Shown: positions 1-8,471 of the stretch, piece by piece | Position numbering within the stretch: the stretch's first letter is position 1 | How the letters are laid out: every line of letters starts with the position of its first letter | Source of the DNA: Corynebacterium sp. ACRPO | GTDB lineage: Bacteria > Actinomycetota > Actinomycetes > Mycobacteriales > Mycobacteriaceae | Assembly (NCBI RefSeq): GCF_022347205.1 | Contig: NZ_JAKRNE010000003.1 | Coordinates: 1-64,000, forward strand | Reading direction: 5' to 3' | DNA length: 64,000 bases | Made by a program: the position numbers and the translations under genes | The notes under the pieces: model-generated | What the model saw: the letters and a program-made list of their open reading frames with translations, nothing else | The model's database searches: none | What the model was told of the DNA's origin: nothing

Positions 1-64
1 GCTTCTTTTCAATCGCATCAATCTTGGCCTTATCAGCCGGATCTCGTCGTGCCACAGTAGTCAT
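1..64 (-). CDS. 5' end of an unknown protein, cut by window edge
   Basis: Only the first 21 codons are visible. The minus-strand ATG at 64-62 has a GAGGAG ribosome-binding sequence about 10 bases upstream, and the reading frame stays open to base 1. The peptide begins MTTVARRDPADKAKIDAIEKK and is Arg/Lys/Asp-rich. It is too short to assign to a family. The upstream in-frame alternative starting inside the GAGGAGATGG sequence stops after 13 codons, which supports the ATG at 64. Confidence 0.5.
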   Translation of the reverse strand, partial: MTTVARRDPADKAKIDAIEKK

Positions 65-87
65 TCTGGTCCATCTCCTCATGCGGG

Positions 88-474
88 TTAGGTACCCACA
101 CACAAACCATCAGACACTCTCATTGGATAATCTCCTGCTAACTGGTCTGCCCAAAGATGTGAAGCGACTGCGTTATACAAGACAAACTCACTCAAGTCAT
201 CGCGGTATCGCATACCAGCCCCCACCACTTCATACCCAGCAAAAGCCAACCCAGCCTCGAAATCAACCTCGACGGCTATGACAGTATCGATGGCTAATTC
301 ATGACGCACAATAGCAACAACCGTGAACTGGGGTTCTTTCCAGGTTCCTTCGTGAAAGTAACGGTTGTCCGAGGCAGTGAAACTATCAAGACGCGGAGCC
401 AAATATTCTTCGATCTTTGAAAGATCTAGCTCTGCAATACCGATGCCCTCGGACGCGCTAGGCTTGCCTGTCAT
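88..474 (-). CDS. hypothetical protein, 128 aa
   Basis: I do not recognise the family. The protein is acidic, soluble-looking, with no membrane segment or signal peptide. The open frame extends to a TTG at 504, but the ATG at 474 (MTGKPSASEG) is preferred: a TATGGT -10-like hexamer lies at 490-485 on the minus strand, placing a transcription start near this ATG, a leaderless arrangement common in corynebacteria. It stands alone between the edge gene and the terminator of the flavoprotein gene. Function unknown. Confidence 0.55.
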   Translation of the reverse strand: MTGKPSASEGIGIAELDLSKIEEYLAPRLDSFTASDNRYFHEGTWKEPQFTVVAIVRHELAIDTVIAVEVDFEAGLAFAGYEVVGAGMRYRDDLSEFVLYNAVASHLWADQLAGDYPMRVSDGLCVGT

Positions 475-610
475 GACCTGACCATAACACCTCGCTATTG
501 CCAACAGAACGCGTTACAGCAACGCAACTGGGATGAATGTCCGCATCGAGTTTGCGGCGACACAGAACCTTTCGGCGAAGCGCAATGGGCAGTCAGTGCC
601 CAGAATTAAA

Positions 611-655
611 CCTCCTTAGCTCAAGAATGACTCAAGGTTCTCTGAGCTAAGGAGG
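611..655 (-). terminator. Rho-independent terminator of the LpdA-like gene
   Basis: A perfect 13-bp inverted repeat (CCTCCTTAGCTCA at 611-623, complement at 643-655) encloses a 19-base loop. On the minus strand the stem is followed by TTTAATT, so it ends transcription of the gene at 700-2127. Confidence 0.75.
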
Positions 656-699
656 CTAATGCCACTTGGGAAAGGCGTCCTCAAAACGCAAAGGAAGCT

Positions 700-2127
700 T
701 TACTCCAAATCGTCGTGGGCAACGAGGCGTCGTGCAGCCTCGGTGATGGTGCCCGACAGGGACGGGTATACGGCGAAGGAATCGGCCAGCTGGTTCACGG
801 TGAGCTGGTTCGTCACGGCCATGGCAATGGGCAGAATGAGCTCGGAGGCGGTCGGCGCAACGATGACGCCACCGATAACGCGGCCAGAGGTGGCGCGGCA
901 GAAGAGCTTGACAAAGCCGTGCTGCAGGGAACGCATCTTGGCTCGCGGGTTGGTATTGAGCGGCATGGTGATGGTGCGGGCGGCGACTTCGCCGGCCTCA
1001 ATCTCTGCCTGGGTGAAACCGACGGCGGCGATTTCCGGACGGGTGAAGACGGCGTTGGCCACGGTCTTCAGGCGCAGCGGGGAAACGCCCTCACCCAGTG
1101 CGTGGTACATGGCTACGCGGCCCTGCATTGCGGCGACGGACGCCAATGGGAAGAGGTCAGAGCAGTCGCCAGCGGCGTAGATGCCGGCAATATTGGTGCG
1201 GGAGACGCGGTCGACCTGAATGTGGCCGGACTTGGCGGTTTCCACGCCGACATTCTCCAGCTTGAGGTCCTGGGTATTCGGGACAGAGCCGATGGACATG
1301 ATGACGTGGGAGCCGGTGATTTCGCGGCCGTCCTGCGTGGTGACCAGGACGTTGCCATCCTCGGTGCGGTTGACGGTTTCCACGCGGCAGTTCTTTTCCA
1401 GTTCCACGCCGCGCTCGCTCAGCACGGTCTCGAGGACGTCGGCCGCATCGGCGTCGTCATGCGGCAAAATACGGTCGCGGGAGGCAACCATAGTGACCTT
1501 CACACCCAGCTCTGCAAAGGCGGAGACGAACTCCGCACCGGTCACACCAGAACCGACGACGATGAGGTGCTCCGGCAGCTCGGTGAGGTTATAAACCTGC
1601 TGCCAGGTAAGGATGCGCTCACCATCCGGCTGAGCGCCAGGGAGAATGCGAGGGGTGGCGCCGGTAGCTACCAAGACGAGGTCTGCGTTAATGGTTTCTT
1701 CGTGGCCGTCCTCGTTGAATACGGCAGTGACCTTATGGCCGCCGAAGGCATCGGCTTCCTGATCCTCTGGGAAGTAGCCGCGGCCATCGATAACGCGGGC
1801 GCCCAAGGATTCCACGGTGGCGCGAATATCGGAAGACTGCTTGCTTGCCAGGTCCTGCACGCGCTTATTGAGCGCGGTCAGGGATAGGTCGGCCTGGCCA
1901 ATGCCCTGGTTAAGTTCCATGTCCTCGGCACGGCGCAGGTCGGTCTTAATATTGGCGCCGGCGATGAAAGACTTGGAAGGAACGCAGTCCAAGATAACGC
2001 TGTTACCGCCCATGCCTTGGTCTTCAATAATGGTGATTTCTGCACCATATTTGGCGCCTGCCAACGCGGCCTCATAGCCGGCCGGGCCGCCGCCGATGAT
2101 GACGATTCGCTTGGTCTGGTTCAACAC
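700..2127 (-). CDS. lpdA: NAD(P)H-quinone dehydrogenase, LpdA-like flavoprotein
   Basis: This is a pyridine-nucleotide flavoprotein of the lipoamide dehydrogenase fold, about 475 aa. The FAD-binding motif IGGGPAGYEAA is at the N-terminus, a second nucleotide motif VGSGVTGAEF lies mid-protein, and the C-terminal dimerisation domain follows. The usual redox CxxxxC pair is reduced to one cysteine (SVILDCVPSK), as in mycobacterial LpdA (Rv3303c), which reduces quinones rather than lipoamide. I therefore assign quinone reductase activity by homology, not true E3. The GTG at 2127 is chosen over the ATG at 2133 because an AAAGGAG sequence lies 7 bases from the GTG and only 1 base from the ATG. It stands downstream of the M20 amidohydrolase gene with a 70-base gap. 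Confidence 0.85.
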   Translation of the reverse strand: MLNQTKRIVIIGGGPAGYEAALAGAKYGAEITIIEDQGMGGNSVILDCVPSKSFIAGANIKTDLRRAEDMELNQGIGQADLSLTALNKRVQDLASKQSSDIRATVESLGARVIDGRGYFPEDQEADAFGGHKVTAVFNEDGHEETINADLVLVATGATPRILPGAQPDGERILTWQQVYNLTELPEHLIVVGSGVTGAEFVSAFAELGVKVTMVASRDRILPHDDADAADVLETVLSERGVELEKNCRVETVNRTEDGNVLVTTQDGREITGSHVIMSIGSVPNTQDLKLENVGVETAKSGHIQVDRVSRTNIAGIYAAGDCSDLFPLASVAAMQGRVAMYHALGEGVSPLRLKTVANAVFTRPEIAAVGFTQAEIEAGEVAARTITMPLNTNPRAKMRSLQHGFVKLFCRATSGRVIGGVIVAPTASELILPIAMAVTNQLTVNQLADSFAVYPSLSGTITEAARRLVAHDDLE

Positions 2128-2197
2128 GCACATGCTCCTTTATCGGCTCCACTTTAAAAGTCGCTTACGAGTCTAACGTGTAGGACCTTAAAGCGCG

Positions 2198-3388
2198 TTA
2201 GTCTGTCTCCGCATTCTCGCCTATGAACTGCTCAACCACGGCGCCAAAGAGTTTGATGCCCACGCCGATGGCCCTCTCGTCGACGATAAGATCGCCCATG
2301 TGCAGGTCATGCTGCTCGCCTTCGCCGGACCAGCAGCCCAGCCGCGCCATGGAACCAGGGACCTTTTCCAGGTACCAAGAAAAGTCTTCGCCACCGGAGG
2401 ACTGCGGGGCTTGCACGACGGCCTGCGGGTCGATGGATTGGGCGGCGGAGGCAAGCAGGGCGGTTGCGACGTCGTCGTTAAGCACTGGCGGAACACCGCG
2501 GTTGTAGGTCAGCTCATGCTCAACGCCAACCGGCGCGAGGATCTGTTCCACCAGCTCGGTAAAGAGGCTTTGCATATCGCGCCAGATGCCAATATCGGCC
2601 GTGCGCATGGTGCCGGTCAGGCTGCCGGTCTCCGGAATGGCATTGGGCGCGTAGCCCGAATTCACCTGGCCAAAGACCAAAACGGTGCCGGTGCGCGGGT
2701 CAACCCGGCGCGAGAGCAGCGCGGGTAGCTCGGTGATGACCTTGCCCAAGGCGTAGATGACGTCGGCGGAAAGGTGCGGGCGGGAAGTATGTCCGCCTGG
2801 GCCCTTGATATTGAGCTCCACCACGTCGGTAGCAGAAGTGATCGCCCCGGCACGGATACCGATGCGCCCCACGCGCAGCTTGGGCTCGGCGTGGATGGCA
2901 AAAATGGAATGCACACCTTCCAGCGCGCCCCATTCAATAACGTCGGTCGCACCGCCGACCCAGACCTCTTCGGCCGGTTGGAAGATGACGCGAATGCCCA
3001 GCGGAAGATCGTGGACGCGTTGGAAATCCGCCAATGCGCAAGCCAGACCGAGCGCCACGGTGGTGTGCACGTCGTGGCCGCAGGCATGCATCTTTCCGGG
3101 AACTTCGGAGGTATATTCCAAGCCAGTGACCTCCGTGACTGGCAAGGCGTCGATATCGGCGCGGAAGGCCAGCCGGCCTAGCTCCGTATCAGGCCCGATA
3201 TCTACCATAAGGCCGGTCTGTGGAAAGCGCTGTGGCTGCAAGCCATAGTCCTGCAAGACGGTGGCCAGGAAATTGGTGGTTTCCACCTCGTGGTTCGCGG
3301 TTTCCGGGTGGCGGTGGATATGGCGCCGCCACGCGATGACCTCCGCACGGTGGGCATTGAACCACTCGTTGATGAATTCCGAGATCAT
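2198..3388 (-). CDS. M20-family amidohydrolase (N-acyl-amino-acid type)
   Basis: This 396-aa cytosolic metallohydrolase belongs to peptidase family M20D. Visible metal-ligand motifs are FRADIDALPVTE (about residue 79), KMHACGHDVHT (about 101), FQPAEE (about 137) and the HAEPKLRVGRIG stretch; a dimerisation domain inserts in the middle. Family members hydrolyse N-acyl amino acids, N-acetyl-diaminopimelate or aminobenzoyl-glutamate; sequence alone does not fix the substrate. In skin corynebacteria a related Zn-aminoacylase releases odorants from glutamine conjugates, so that is one candidate. The start ATG has GGAAGG about 8 bases upstream. It precedes the LpdA-like gene on the same strand. Confidence 0.85.
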   Translation of the reverse strand: MISEFINEWFNAHRAEVIAWRRHIHRHPETANHEVETTNFLATVLQDYGLQPQRFPQTGLMVDIGPDTELGRLAFRADIDALPVTEVTGLEYTSEVPGKMHACGHDVHTTVALGLACALADFQRVHDLPLGIRVIFQPAEEVWVGGATDVIEWGALEGVHSIFAIHAEPKLRVGRIGIRAGAITSATDVVELNIKGPGGHTSRPHLSADVIYALGKVITELPALLSRRVDPRTGTVLVFGQVNSGYAPNAIPETGSLTGTMRTADIGIWRDMQSLFTELVEQILAPVGVEHELTYNRGVPPVLNDDVATALLASAAQSIDPQAVVQAPQSSGGEDFSWYLEKVPGSMARLGCWSGEGEQHDLHMGDLIVDERAIGVGIKLFGAVVEQFIGENAETD

Positions 3389-3481
3389 CCGCGTGCCTTC
3401 CCTGTCGTTGAAATACGTCTGGGTGCAAAGTCTACAACTAGACCATGCGGTTCAGTAACTCAGGTGGTGATGCGGGGTGCG

Positions 3482-3856
3482 CTAGTTCAGGGCGCCGTTC
3501 CACGTGGCGGCAAACCGACGCCGGTCCACATAGCCTTGTGGGAAGGGCGCGACGTCCTCGGCAACGGCCACCGCGGAATCGGTCAAATGCCCTTCCACCA
3601 CGTCCCCACCAGCCGGCAGCAACACCGCTGGCGGGATTTCTAGGGCCAAGGCCAGCTTATATACCGTAGACAGCTGCGGATCGGCCATGGCGTGCACGCC
3701 ATTCTCGTTGCGCTCCAGATTGGAAATTTGGCTGCGAGAGACCCCAGAAATCTCCGCCAGCGCCTGCTGCGAAATCCCCCGACGCTGTCGCACCCGCCGC
3801 AATTGTTGCGAAAATCCGTGGCCGTAGCTCGACCACATTAGATGAATGAAACTCAT
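3482..3856 (-). CDS. XRE-family helix-turn-helix regulator, 124 aa
   Basis: A Cro/CI-type HTH occupies residues about 14-75 (FSQQLRRVRQRRGISQQALA, then SRSQISNLERNENG). The C-terminal third is short and unrecognised and may mediate dimerisation or ligand sensing. The 124-aa size resembles the ClgR and RamB-like small regulators of actinobacteria, but I cannot assign an orthologue. GGGGGAG just upstream supports the ATG at 3856; an internal Met at codon 7 is the alternative. It lies between upp and the M20 gene, all on the minus strand; target unknown. Confidence 0.8.
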   Translation of the reverse strand: MSFIHLMWSSYGHGFSQQLRRVRQRRGISQQALAEISGVSRSQISNLERNENGVHAMADPQLSTVYKLALALEIPPAVLLPAGGDVVEGHLTDSAVAVAEDVAPFPQGYVDRRRFAATWNGALN

Positions 3857-3903
3857 ATTCTCCCCCTGGAAAGTGCGGTCGCCTTTCCAGGGAGAAGATT
3901 ACC

Positions 3904-4539
3904 TTAAAGGTCGATATTGCGCGGACCGTAGAGGCGGTCGCCGGCATCGCCCAAGCCCGGAACGATATAAGCATCCTCGTTGAGCGAAGGATCGATAGCG
4001 GCGGTGACTAGGCGCACCGGCAGATCGGATTCAGCCAGCGCATCCACACCCGGCTGCGCCGAGACCATGCAGATGGCGGTGATATCGGTGGCGCCGCGGC
4101 CAGCGAGCAGGCGCAATGCGTGCAGCAGGGAACCACCGGTGGCCAGCATTGGATCCACCACGAAAACCGTACGGCCGGTCAGGTCCTCCGGCAATGCCTC
4201 CAGGTACGGCACCGGCTCGTGCGTCTCTTCGTTGCGGGCCATGCCAATGAAGCCGACCTGCGCATCCGGAATCATAGACAGGGCCGGGTCCACCATGCCC
4301 AGCCCGGCGCGGATGATCGGCACGATGATGGGCGGGTCCTGCAGGCGGGTTCCCTGTGCGGTAGAAACCGGGGTGGCGCAGTCGAAGTTCTCCACGGCAA
4401 GGTCGCGGGATGCTTCATAGACAAGCATGGCGCCCAAGTCTTTCAGGGCGGCGCGGAAAGCGGAGTTATCGCTGCGCGCATCGCGCATGAGGGTAAGGCG
4501 GGAGGCGGCAAGCGGGTGGTCTACTACGTGGATGTCCAT
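3904..4539 (-). CDS. upp: uracil phosphoribosyltransferase
   Basis: This enzyme converts uracil and PRPP to UMP in pyrimidine salvage. The protein is 211 aa, the normal length. Visible motifs are the [11 protein letters not shown] segment, the PRPP-binding loop [14 protein letters not shown] (about 126-139) and the C-terminal uracil-binding GDAGDRLYG. The frame remains open far upstream to 4800, but homology begins at [15 protein letters not shown], so the ATG at 4539 is the start. It is divergent from the 92-aa gene at 4597, with 57 bases between them for both promoters. Confidence 0.95.
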   Translation of the reverse strand: MDIHVVDHPLAASRLTLMRDARSDNSAFRAALKDLGAMLVYEASRDLAVENFDCATPVSTAQGTRLQDPPIIVPIIRAGLGMVDPALSMIPDAQVGFIGMARNEETHEPVPYLEALPEDLTGRTVFVVDPMLATGGSLLHALRLLAGRGATDITAICMVSAQPGVDALAESDLPVRLVTAAIDPSLNEDAYIVPGLGDAGDRLYGPRNIDL

Positions 4540-4596
4540 GACCACCACTTTAAACTTTTTGGGAACCAAATGGGCCATCGGGCAGTCCAATAGGGC

Positions 4597-4875
4597 ATGA
4601 GACCTTTCACGATCGATACTGACTATGCCCGCCACCTCGCCCGCGACCTGCACGCCCAGTCCCAAGTGGAGAATCCGCCCCATCCAATTTTGCCTGAAGA
4701 TTCCGCATTCACAGCTTTCAATGAGGCCGTGCATGCCGCGCTCGATAATGTGGGCGCGCGCATGAGCGTGCTGCGCAACGATATGGGGCAGGTTGCCCAC
4801 TCCGGTTTCCAGATGTCGCGCGAAGCAGAAGACACCGATGCCTCACTAGGCCAGCACCTTGGGGCGGCGATGTAG
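4597..4875 (+). CDS. small helical protein, resembles type VII (EspC/WXG-like) substrates
   Basis: This 92-aa protein is almost all helix-forming, with no signal peptide or membrane segment. It has a regular pattern of a VD/ID-type N-terminus, a central [13 protein letters not shown] helix, and a long second helix ending in [15 protein letters not shown]. That layout resembles the EspC-like and WXG100-like small proteins exported by ESX systems, but there is no WxG motif, so this is inference. Its TAG stop is followed immediately by the ATG of the NlpC/P60 gene, which implies translational coupling and a joint function. Confidence 0.7.
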   Translation: MRPFTIDTDYARHLARDLHAQSQVENPPHPILPEDSAFTAFNEAVHAALDNVGARMSVLRNDMGQVAHSGFQMSREAEDTDASLGQHLGAAM

Positions 4876-5820
4876 ATGCTCGATACCGCGCTCAAGCAGA
4901 TTGCCACCATGCAACCGGCACAACTTCCGGAAGTTGAGCTTCCTCGCGTGCCGGATCTCTCCGCCGCCGAGCCTTTGGCCGCTATCGCCCACGGCAATCC
5001 CGCTCCCCTACTCGAATCGGCGAAAACTATCGATCTCGATAATGCAACCATCTCTGCCGCGCTCAGCCAGGCCCGCACCTTGGTAGCAGGCACCATCCGG
5101 GATCTAGTGGGCATCGCCACGCAGCTGGTGCGCCAGGCCCTGCCTACCGCGCTGGGTTTCCTGTCGCTGGATCCATCGGCGCGTGCCGCCGCTCTGGCTC
5201 AGCTTCGCGCGCTTATCTCCCAGCACTTGGGCATGGCCACTGCCCGCGTGCAGCGCTTGATGGGCGATCTCAGCGCGGCCGCTCAGTCCTTGCAGCCGGT
5301 AGCGCAGCGGCCGGTGCACTCCGCGCTTGCCGACGCCCCCTTAAGCCCCACCGGTGCCCAGCACTCCGCCGCTCTTCCAGAACAATCCGCGGCGGGCGCT
5401 GGTGCCGGCGCCGATGCTGCCGCACACGACGCGCCTTCTCCCCCGCCCGCACCTGAGCCTTCTGCCGAGGGTGATTCGGCCGCCGGGCAGGCCGCGGTCG
5501 CCGCGGCGAAGAGCCAAGTGGGACAGCCCTACGTGTGGGGCGGCACCGGAAACGGCGGCTTCGATTGCTCGGGCCTTACCCAATGGGCTTATTCGCAGGC
5601 CGGGGTGGACTTGCCGCGCACGGCGGACCAGCAGGCGGTTGGTCAGCAGGTCAGCGCGGATCAATTGCAGCCCGGTGACCTAGTGGTATGGGATGGGCAC
5701 GTGGCAATGTATTCCGGCAATGGCGAAATCGTGGAGGCCGGAGACCCGGTGCAAACCAACCCGCTGCGCACCACAAATATGGGTATGCAATTCAAAGGCT
5801 TTTGGCGGCCCACGGCCTAA
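4876..5820 (+). CDS. NlpC/P60 peptidoglycan hydrolase with helical N-terminus
   Basis: The C-terminal domain of about 110 residues (about 205-314) is an NlpC/P60 endopeptidase. It carries the nucleophile in FDCSGLTQWAY, the VGQPYVWGG lead-in and the histidine of WDGHVAMYSG; such enzymes cut D-Glu/mDAP stem-peptide bonds in the cell wall. Residues 1-130 are helical, followed by an Ala/Pro/Glu-rich linker (about 150-200). No Sec signal peptide or lipobox is present at the start, unlike RipA-type enzymes. Coupling to the preceding 92-aa gene suggests the pair is exported through a type VII pathway (inference). It could also be a frame with a missed start, but 4875 is already the previous stop. 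Confidence 0.85.
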   Translation: MLDTALKQIATMQPAQLPEVELPRVPDLSAAEPLAAIAHGNPAPLLESAKTIDLDNATISAALSQARTLVAGTIRDLVGIATQLVRQALPTALGFLSLDPSARAAALAQLRALISQHLGMATARVQRLMGDLSAAAQSLQPVAQRPVHSALADAPLSPTGAQHSAALPEQSAAGAGAGADAAAHDAPSPPPAPEPSAEGDSAAGQAAVAAAKSQVGQPYVWGGTGNGGFDCSGLTQWAYSQAGVDLPRTADQQAVGQQVSADQLQPGDLVVWDGHVAMYSGNGEIVEAGDPVQTNPLRTTNMGMQFKGFWRPTA

Positions 5821-5871
5821 GGCCGGTGCGGCCTCGCGCGCTGCTTAGGGCGTTGGGTAGACTAAAACGCC

Positions 5872-7110
5872 ATGAGCACCCGCGCAATTGTACCTGTAAA
5901 GCTCTCGCTGACCGAGGGCGATTTTTATACCCTCTGGGCACCCAAGTGGCGCCAACATGGCTCCGAGTGGCAGGCCTTTTTGGGCGACGACGAGGCCGTC
6001 CTAGCCTTTAACTCACCCGCCGAGCTGCTGTGCTTCGTGGAGTCTGACACTAAGCACGATTTGCTGGACCACCCGCAGTGGGACCAGTTTGCTGGCCGCG
6101 ATGCGGACCGCGTTACCCCGGCCGAGCGCGATGAGTATGACCTCATCGGCATGCCGGAGGCGCTGGCTGGTCGCCCGAGCCACCGGAACGTATCCACGGT
6201 GGCCCGCAACCTGGAGATGGCCTCTGCGCTTGCCGACGTCGCCGGTGCAGAGCACACCACCATCTTCTTCGCCTCCCACTCCATCCTGCGCAATGTCTCT
6301 CGCGGCGCCGACCACTACTCCGGCGAACAGGGCATGAGCGAGTGGTCCGGCGTGGGCCACGTCATCGCCGGCAACTGGAAGAAGGTCATCGAGGACCTGG
6401 ATGAGCACGTCCGCGTGGTCTCCAGCGATGACTTTGATGCGGCCAAGGTTTCCGATGCCAAGGAGCGCATCTCTTCTGCTGCTGCCGCCTCCGCTGCAGC
6501 GGCCAAGGAAGCCGAGGAAAAGCGCAAGGCCGCCGCCGAGGCCGCTGACCCGTACGATAACTCCCCGTGGGCCGCGGCCGGCATCGATCCCATCAAGATC
6601 ACCGCGCAGTCCAAGTCCGTCTACACCCTGCGCACCTACCTGGACCGCAAGCCCATCTTCTTGGGCAAGTGGGGCGAGATCTTCACCTTCGATTCCCCGA
6701 AGACCCTCGTGCGCTGGATCATGGACAACGATGACCACGACCTGGCACGCGTATCCACCTGGGAAGAGGTTGTCGCCGCCGCTAATGCCGGCGAGCTAGA
6801 AGTTCAGGTCCACCCGGATAACCAGTACTCCTTCAACGGCATCGTGCGCGATATCGAAAAGGGCCCAGAGGCCGTCGATTCCGATCAGATGGCGCGCTGC
6901 TATGAGGTATGCGCCGATGCTGCCGACTGGGCCGGGGACGATTCCATTAACTCCTATATGCTGGCCAACCCGCGCCTGCAGGACTACTTGGGCTACATGC
7001 TCGGCTCCACCGAGCACGCCGGCTACGTACCGTCCAAGCCATATAACGAGCACGCCGAGTCTTGGAAGGGCTTGGAGGATATGCTCATCAAGCGCTTCTC
7101 TAAGTTCTAA
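5872..7110 (+). CDS. conserved hypothetical protein with internal duplication, 412 aa
   Basis: I do not recognise a biochemical family; I recall some corynebacterial homologues labelled primosomal protein, with no support I can see here. The protein contains two related domains: residues about 15-70 (VLAFNSPAELLCFVESDTKHDL) and about 250-300 (IFTFDSPKTLVRWIMDNDDHDL) share a strand-SP-helix-DxxHDL pattern. Between them lies a charged Ala/Glu/Lys coiled-coil segment (about 195-225). The product is acidic and cytosolic, with no membrane segment. A strong terminator follows. It follows the NlpC gene by 51 bases with its own likely start. Confidence 0.8.
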   Translation: MSTRAIVPVKLSLTEGDFYTLWAPKWRQHGSEWQAFLGDDEAVLAFNSPAELLCFVESDTKHDLLDHPQWDQFAGRDADRVTPAERDEYDLIGMPEALAGRPSHRNVSTVARNLEMASALADVAGAEHTTIFFASHSILRNVSRGADHYSGEQGMSEWSGVGHVIAGNWKKVIEDLDEHVRVVSSDDFDAAKVSDAKERISSAAAASAAAAKEAEEKRKAAAEAADPYDNSPWAAAGIDPIKITAQSKSVYTLRTYLDRKPIFLGKWGEIFTFDSPKTLVRWIMDNDDHDLARVSTWEEVVAAANAGELEVQVHPDNQYSFNGIVRDIEKGPEAVDSDQMARCYEVCADAADWAGDDSINSYMLANPRLQDYLGYMLGSTEHAGYVPSKPYNEHAESWKGLEDMLIKRFSKF

Positions 7111-7151
7111 ACCCACACGGTTCGCACGACCCCGGCCGCGCGTAGCACATC

Positions 7152-7208
7152 AGCCGCCCCCGCCATTGTCCCACTGCACAGCAGCTGGACGGTGAGGGGG
7201 CGGCTTTT
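7152..7208 (+). terminator. Rho-independent terminator after the 412-aa gene
   Basis: AGCCGCCCCC at 7152-7161 pairs with GGGGGCGGCT at 7196-7205, followed by TTTT on the plus strand. It sits between two converging genes and only has a T-tract in the plus direction. Confidence 0.8.
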
Positions 7209-7212
7209 GTGT

Positions 7213-7413
7213 CTAGTCGCTGCGTGCTTCTTCCTCTTGGCGTCGGGTCCGGTCGCGCATGTATTTATCGAAAATCAGCCACACTATCCCCAAACTGAGT
7301 CCAATAATGGAGCGGCCTAGAGTCCCTATTCCAAAGACTCCGCCCAGAATCAGACCGAGAACAATCACGCTGGCGAAAGTTACGACCCACGACACGTGCG
7401 TGTTGTATTTCAT
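7213..7413 (-). CDS. small two-span membrane protein, 66 aa
   Basis: Two hydrophobic segments (about 9-28 and 30-48, with Gly-rich turn GVFGIGTLG) are followed by a highly charged tail KYMRDRTRRQEEEARSD that should be cytoplasmic. No family recognised. It is separated by 26 bases from the alpha/beta hydrolase gene upstream on the same strand and could be its last cotranscribed member. Confidence 0.6.
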   Translation of the reverse strand: MKYNTHVSWVVTFASVIVLGLILGGVFGIGTLGRSIIGLSLGIVWLIFDKYMRDRTRRQEEEARSD

Positions 7414-7439
7414 CGCTCGTGCTCCCTTAGTACGTGACT

Positions 7440-8471
7440 TTAGAGGTGGCGGCGAAGGTGGTCAATGAGGGCGTCGATAAGCTCGCGCGATTGTGGCGCC
7501 TTGGGTTTAATCTGGTCGAAGCCGTGGTAGGCGCCGGCCCACACGTCGAGGGTGGTATCCACGCCGGCTGCGTCGAGGGCTTGGGCAAAGGCCACGGATT
7601 CATCGCAGAAGAGGTCGATGCCGCCCACCCCGATCCACGTCGGCGGCAAGCCGGAAAGATCACTGCGCGTGGCTGGCGAAGCATAAGGCGGCAGGTCAAC
7701 ATCCAAGTGGTCATCTCCCAGGTACATGGACCACGCGCCGCGGTTCGGGCCCGCCGTCCAGATGAATTGGCCCACCGCACCGGACTTATCCGTGGTGCGG
7801 TGATCCAGCATGGGATAGACCAAGCCGAGCGCGCGGACCGGATGGCCCTCATCAAAGGCACGCTGCACCAGACCCGCGGCGAGGCCGCCGCCGGCGCTAT
7901 CGCCAGCGACCGCGATGCGCGAGGTATCCCCGCCCAGCTTATCGCCGTGTTCTTGCACCCAACGCAGCGCGGCGTAGCACTCATCATGGTCCGCGGGGAA
8001 CGGCTCCTGGGTGGATTTGTGGTAGCGCGGGGCCACCACGATGGCACCGAGCTCGGACGCCATGCGGGCATTCTGCGGGTCATACATGGCCGGGCCGCCG
8101 ATGAGATGGCCGCCGCCGTGCGTCCACACCACCACGGGGCGCGGCCCAGCGGTGGCTGTGCCCTGGGAATCGCCGCGTGGGGTAAGCACGCGGGCGCTAA
8201 AGGCGTGGCCATCGAAGGAAGCGGAGAACTCCGTAATATCCACCGCGTGCCGCACCGGACGGGAGAAATCGATGCTGGCAAAGAAGCGGCTGGCGCGGGC
8301 AAAGGTGGCGTCGGCAAGCAAATGCATCGGCAGGTACAGAACCGGGCTGCGCAGGCCCGGTGCCACCTCACGCAGGTACGGCCGGCGGCTGAGCGCATAC
8401 GCCGCCATGCCCGCGGCCCCGGCCACTCCTGTCAGGGCAGTCCCGGCCTTGAGGATTCGCGGGATGCGCAT
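7440..8471 (-). CDS. alpha/beta hydrolase, hormone-sensitive-lipase family
   Basis: This 343-aa esterase/lipase-type protein shows the HSL oxyanion motif WTHGGGHLIGG (about 115-125), the nucleophile elbow GDSAGGGLA (about 189-197) and the C-terminal DxxYHGFDQ histidine region (about 314). An N-terminal hydrophobic stretch (residues 8-25) may anchor it to the membrane. The substrate is unknown; family members hydrolyse short acyl esters. Its ATG directly follows the TAA of the DJ-1/PfpI gene (TAAATG), so the two are translationally coupled. Confidence 0.85.
   Translation of the reverse strand: MRIPRILKAGTALTGVAGAAGMAAYALSRRPYLREVAPGLRSPVLYLPMHLLADATFARASRFFASIDFSRPVRHAVDITEFSASFDGHAFSARVLTPRGDSQGTATAGPRPVVVWTHGGGHLIGGPAMYDPQNARMASELGAIVVAPRYHKSTQEPFPADHDECYAALRWVQEHGDKLGGDTSRIAVAGDSAGGGLAAGLVQRAFDEGHPVRALGLVYPMLDHRTTDKSGAVGQFIWTAGPNRGAWSMYLGDDHLDVDLPPYASPATRSDLSGLPPTWIGVGGIDLFCDESVAFAQALDAAGVDTTLDVWAGAYHGFDQIKPKAPQSRELIDALIDHLRRHL

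Noticed and set aside
715..1887. 390-codon plus-strand frame over the LpdA-like gene, with AGGAGG near its 5' end
   Set aside because: The AGGAGG belongs to the terminator hairpin at 611-655, and the translated product is low-complexity.
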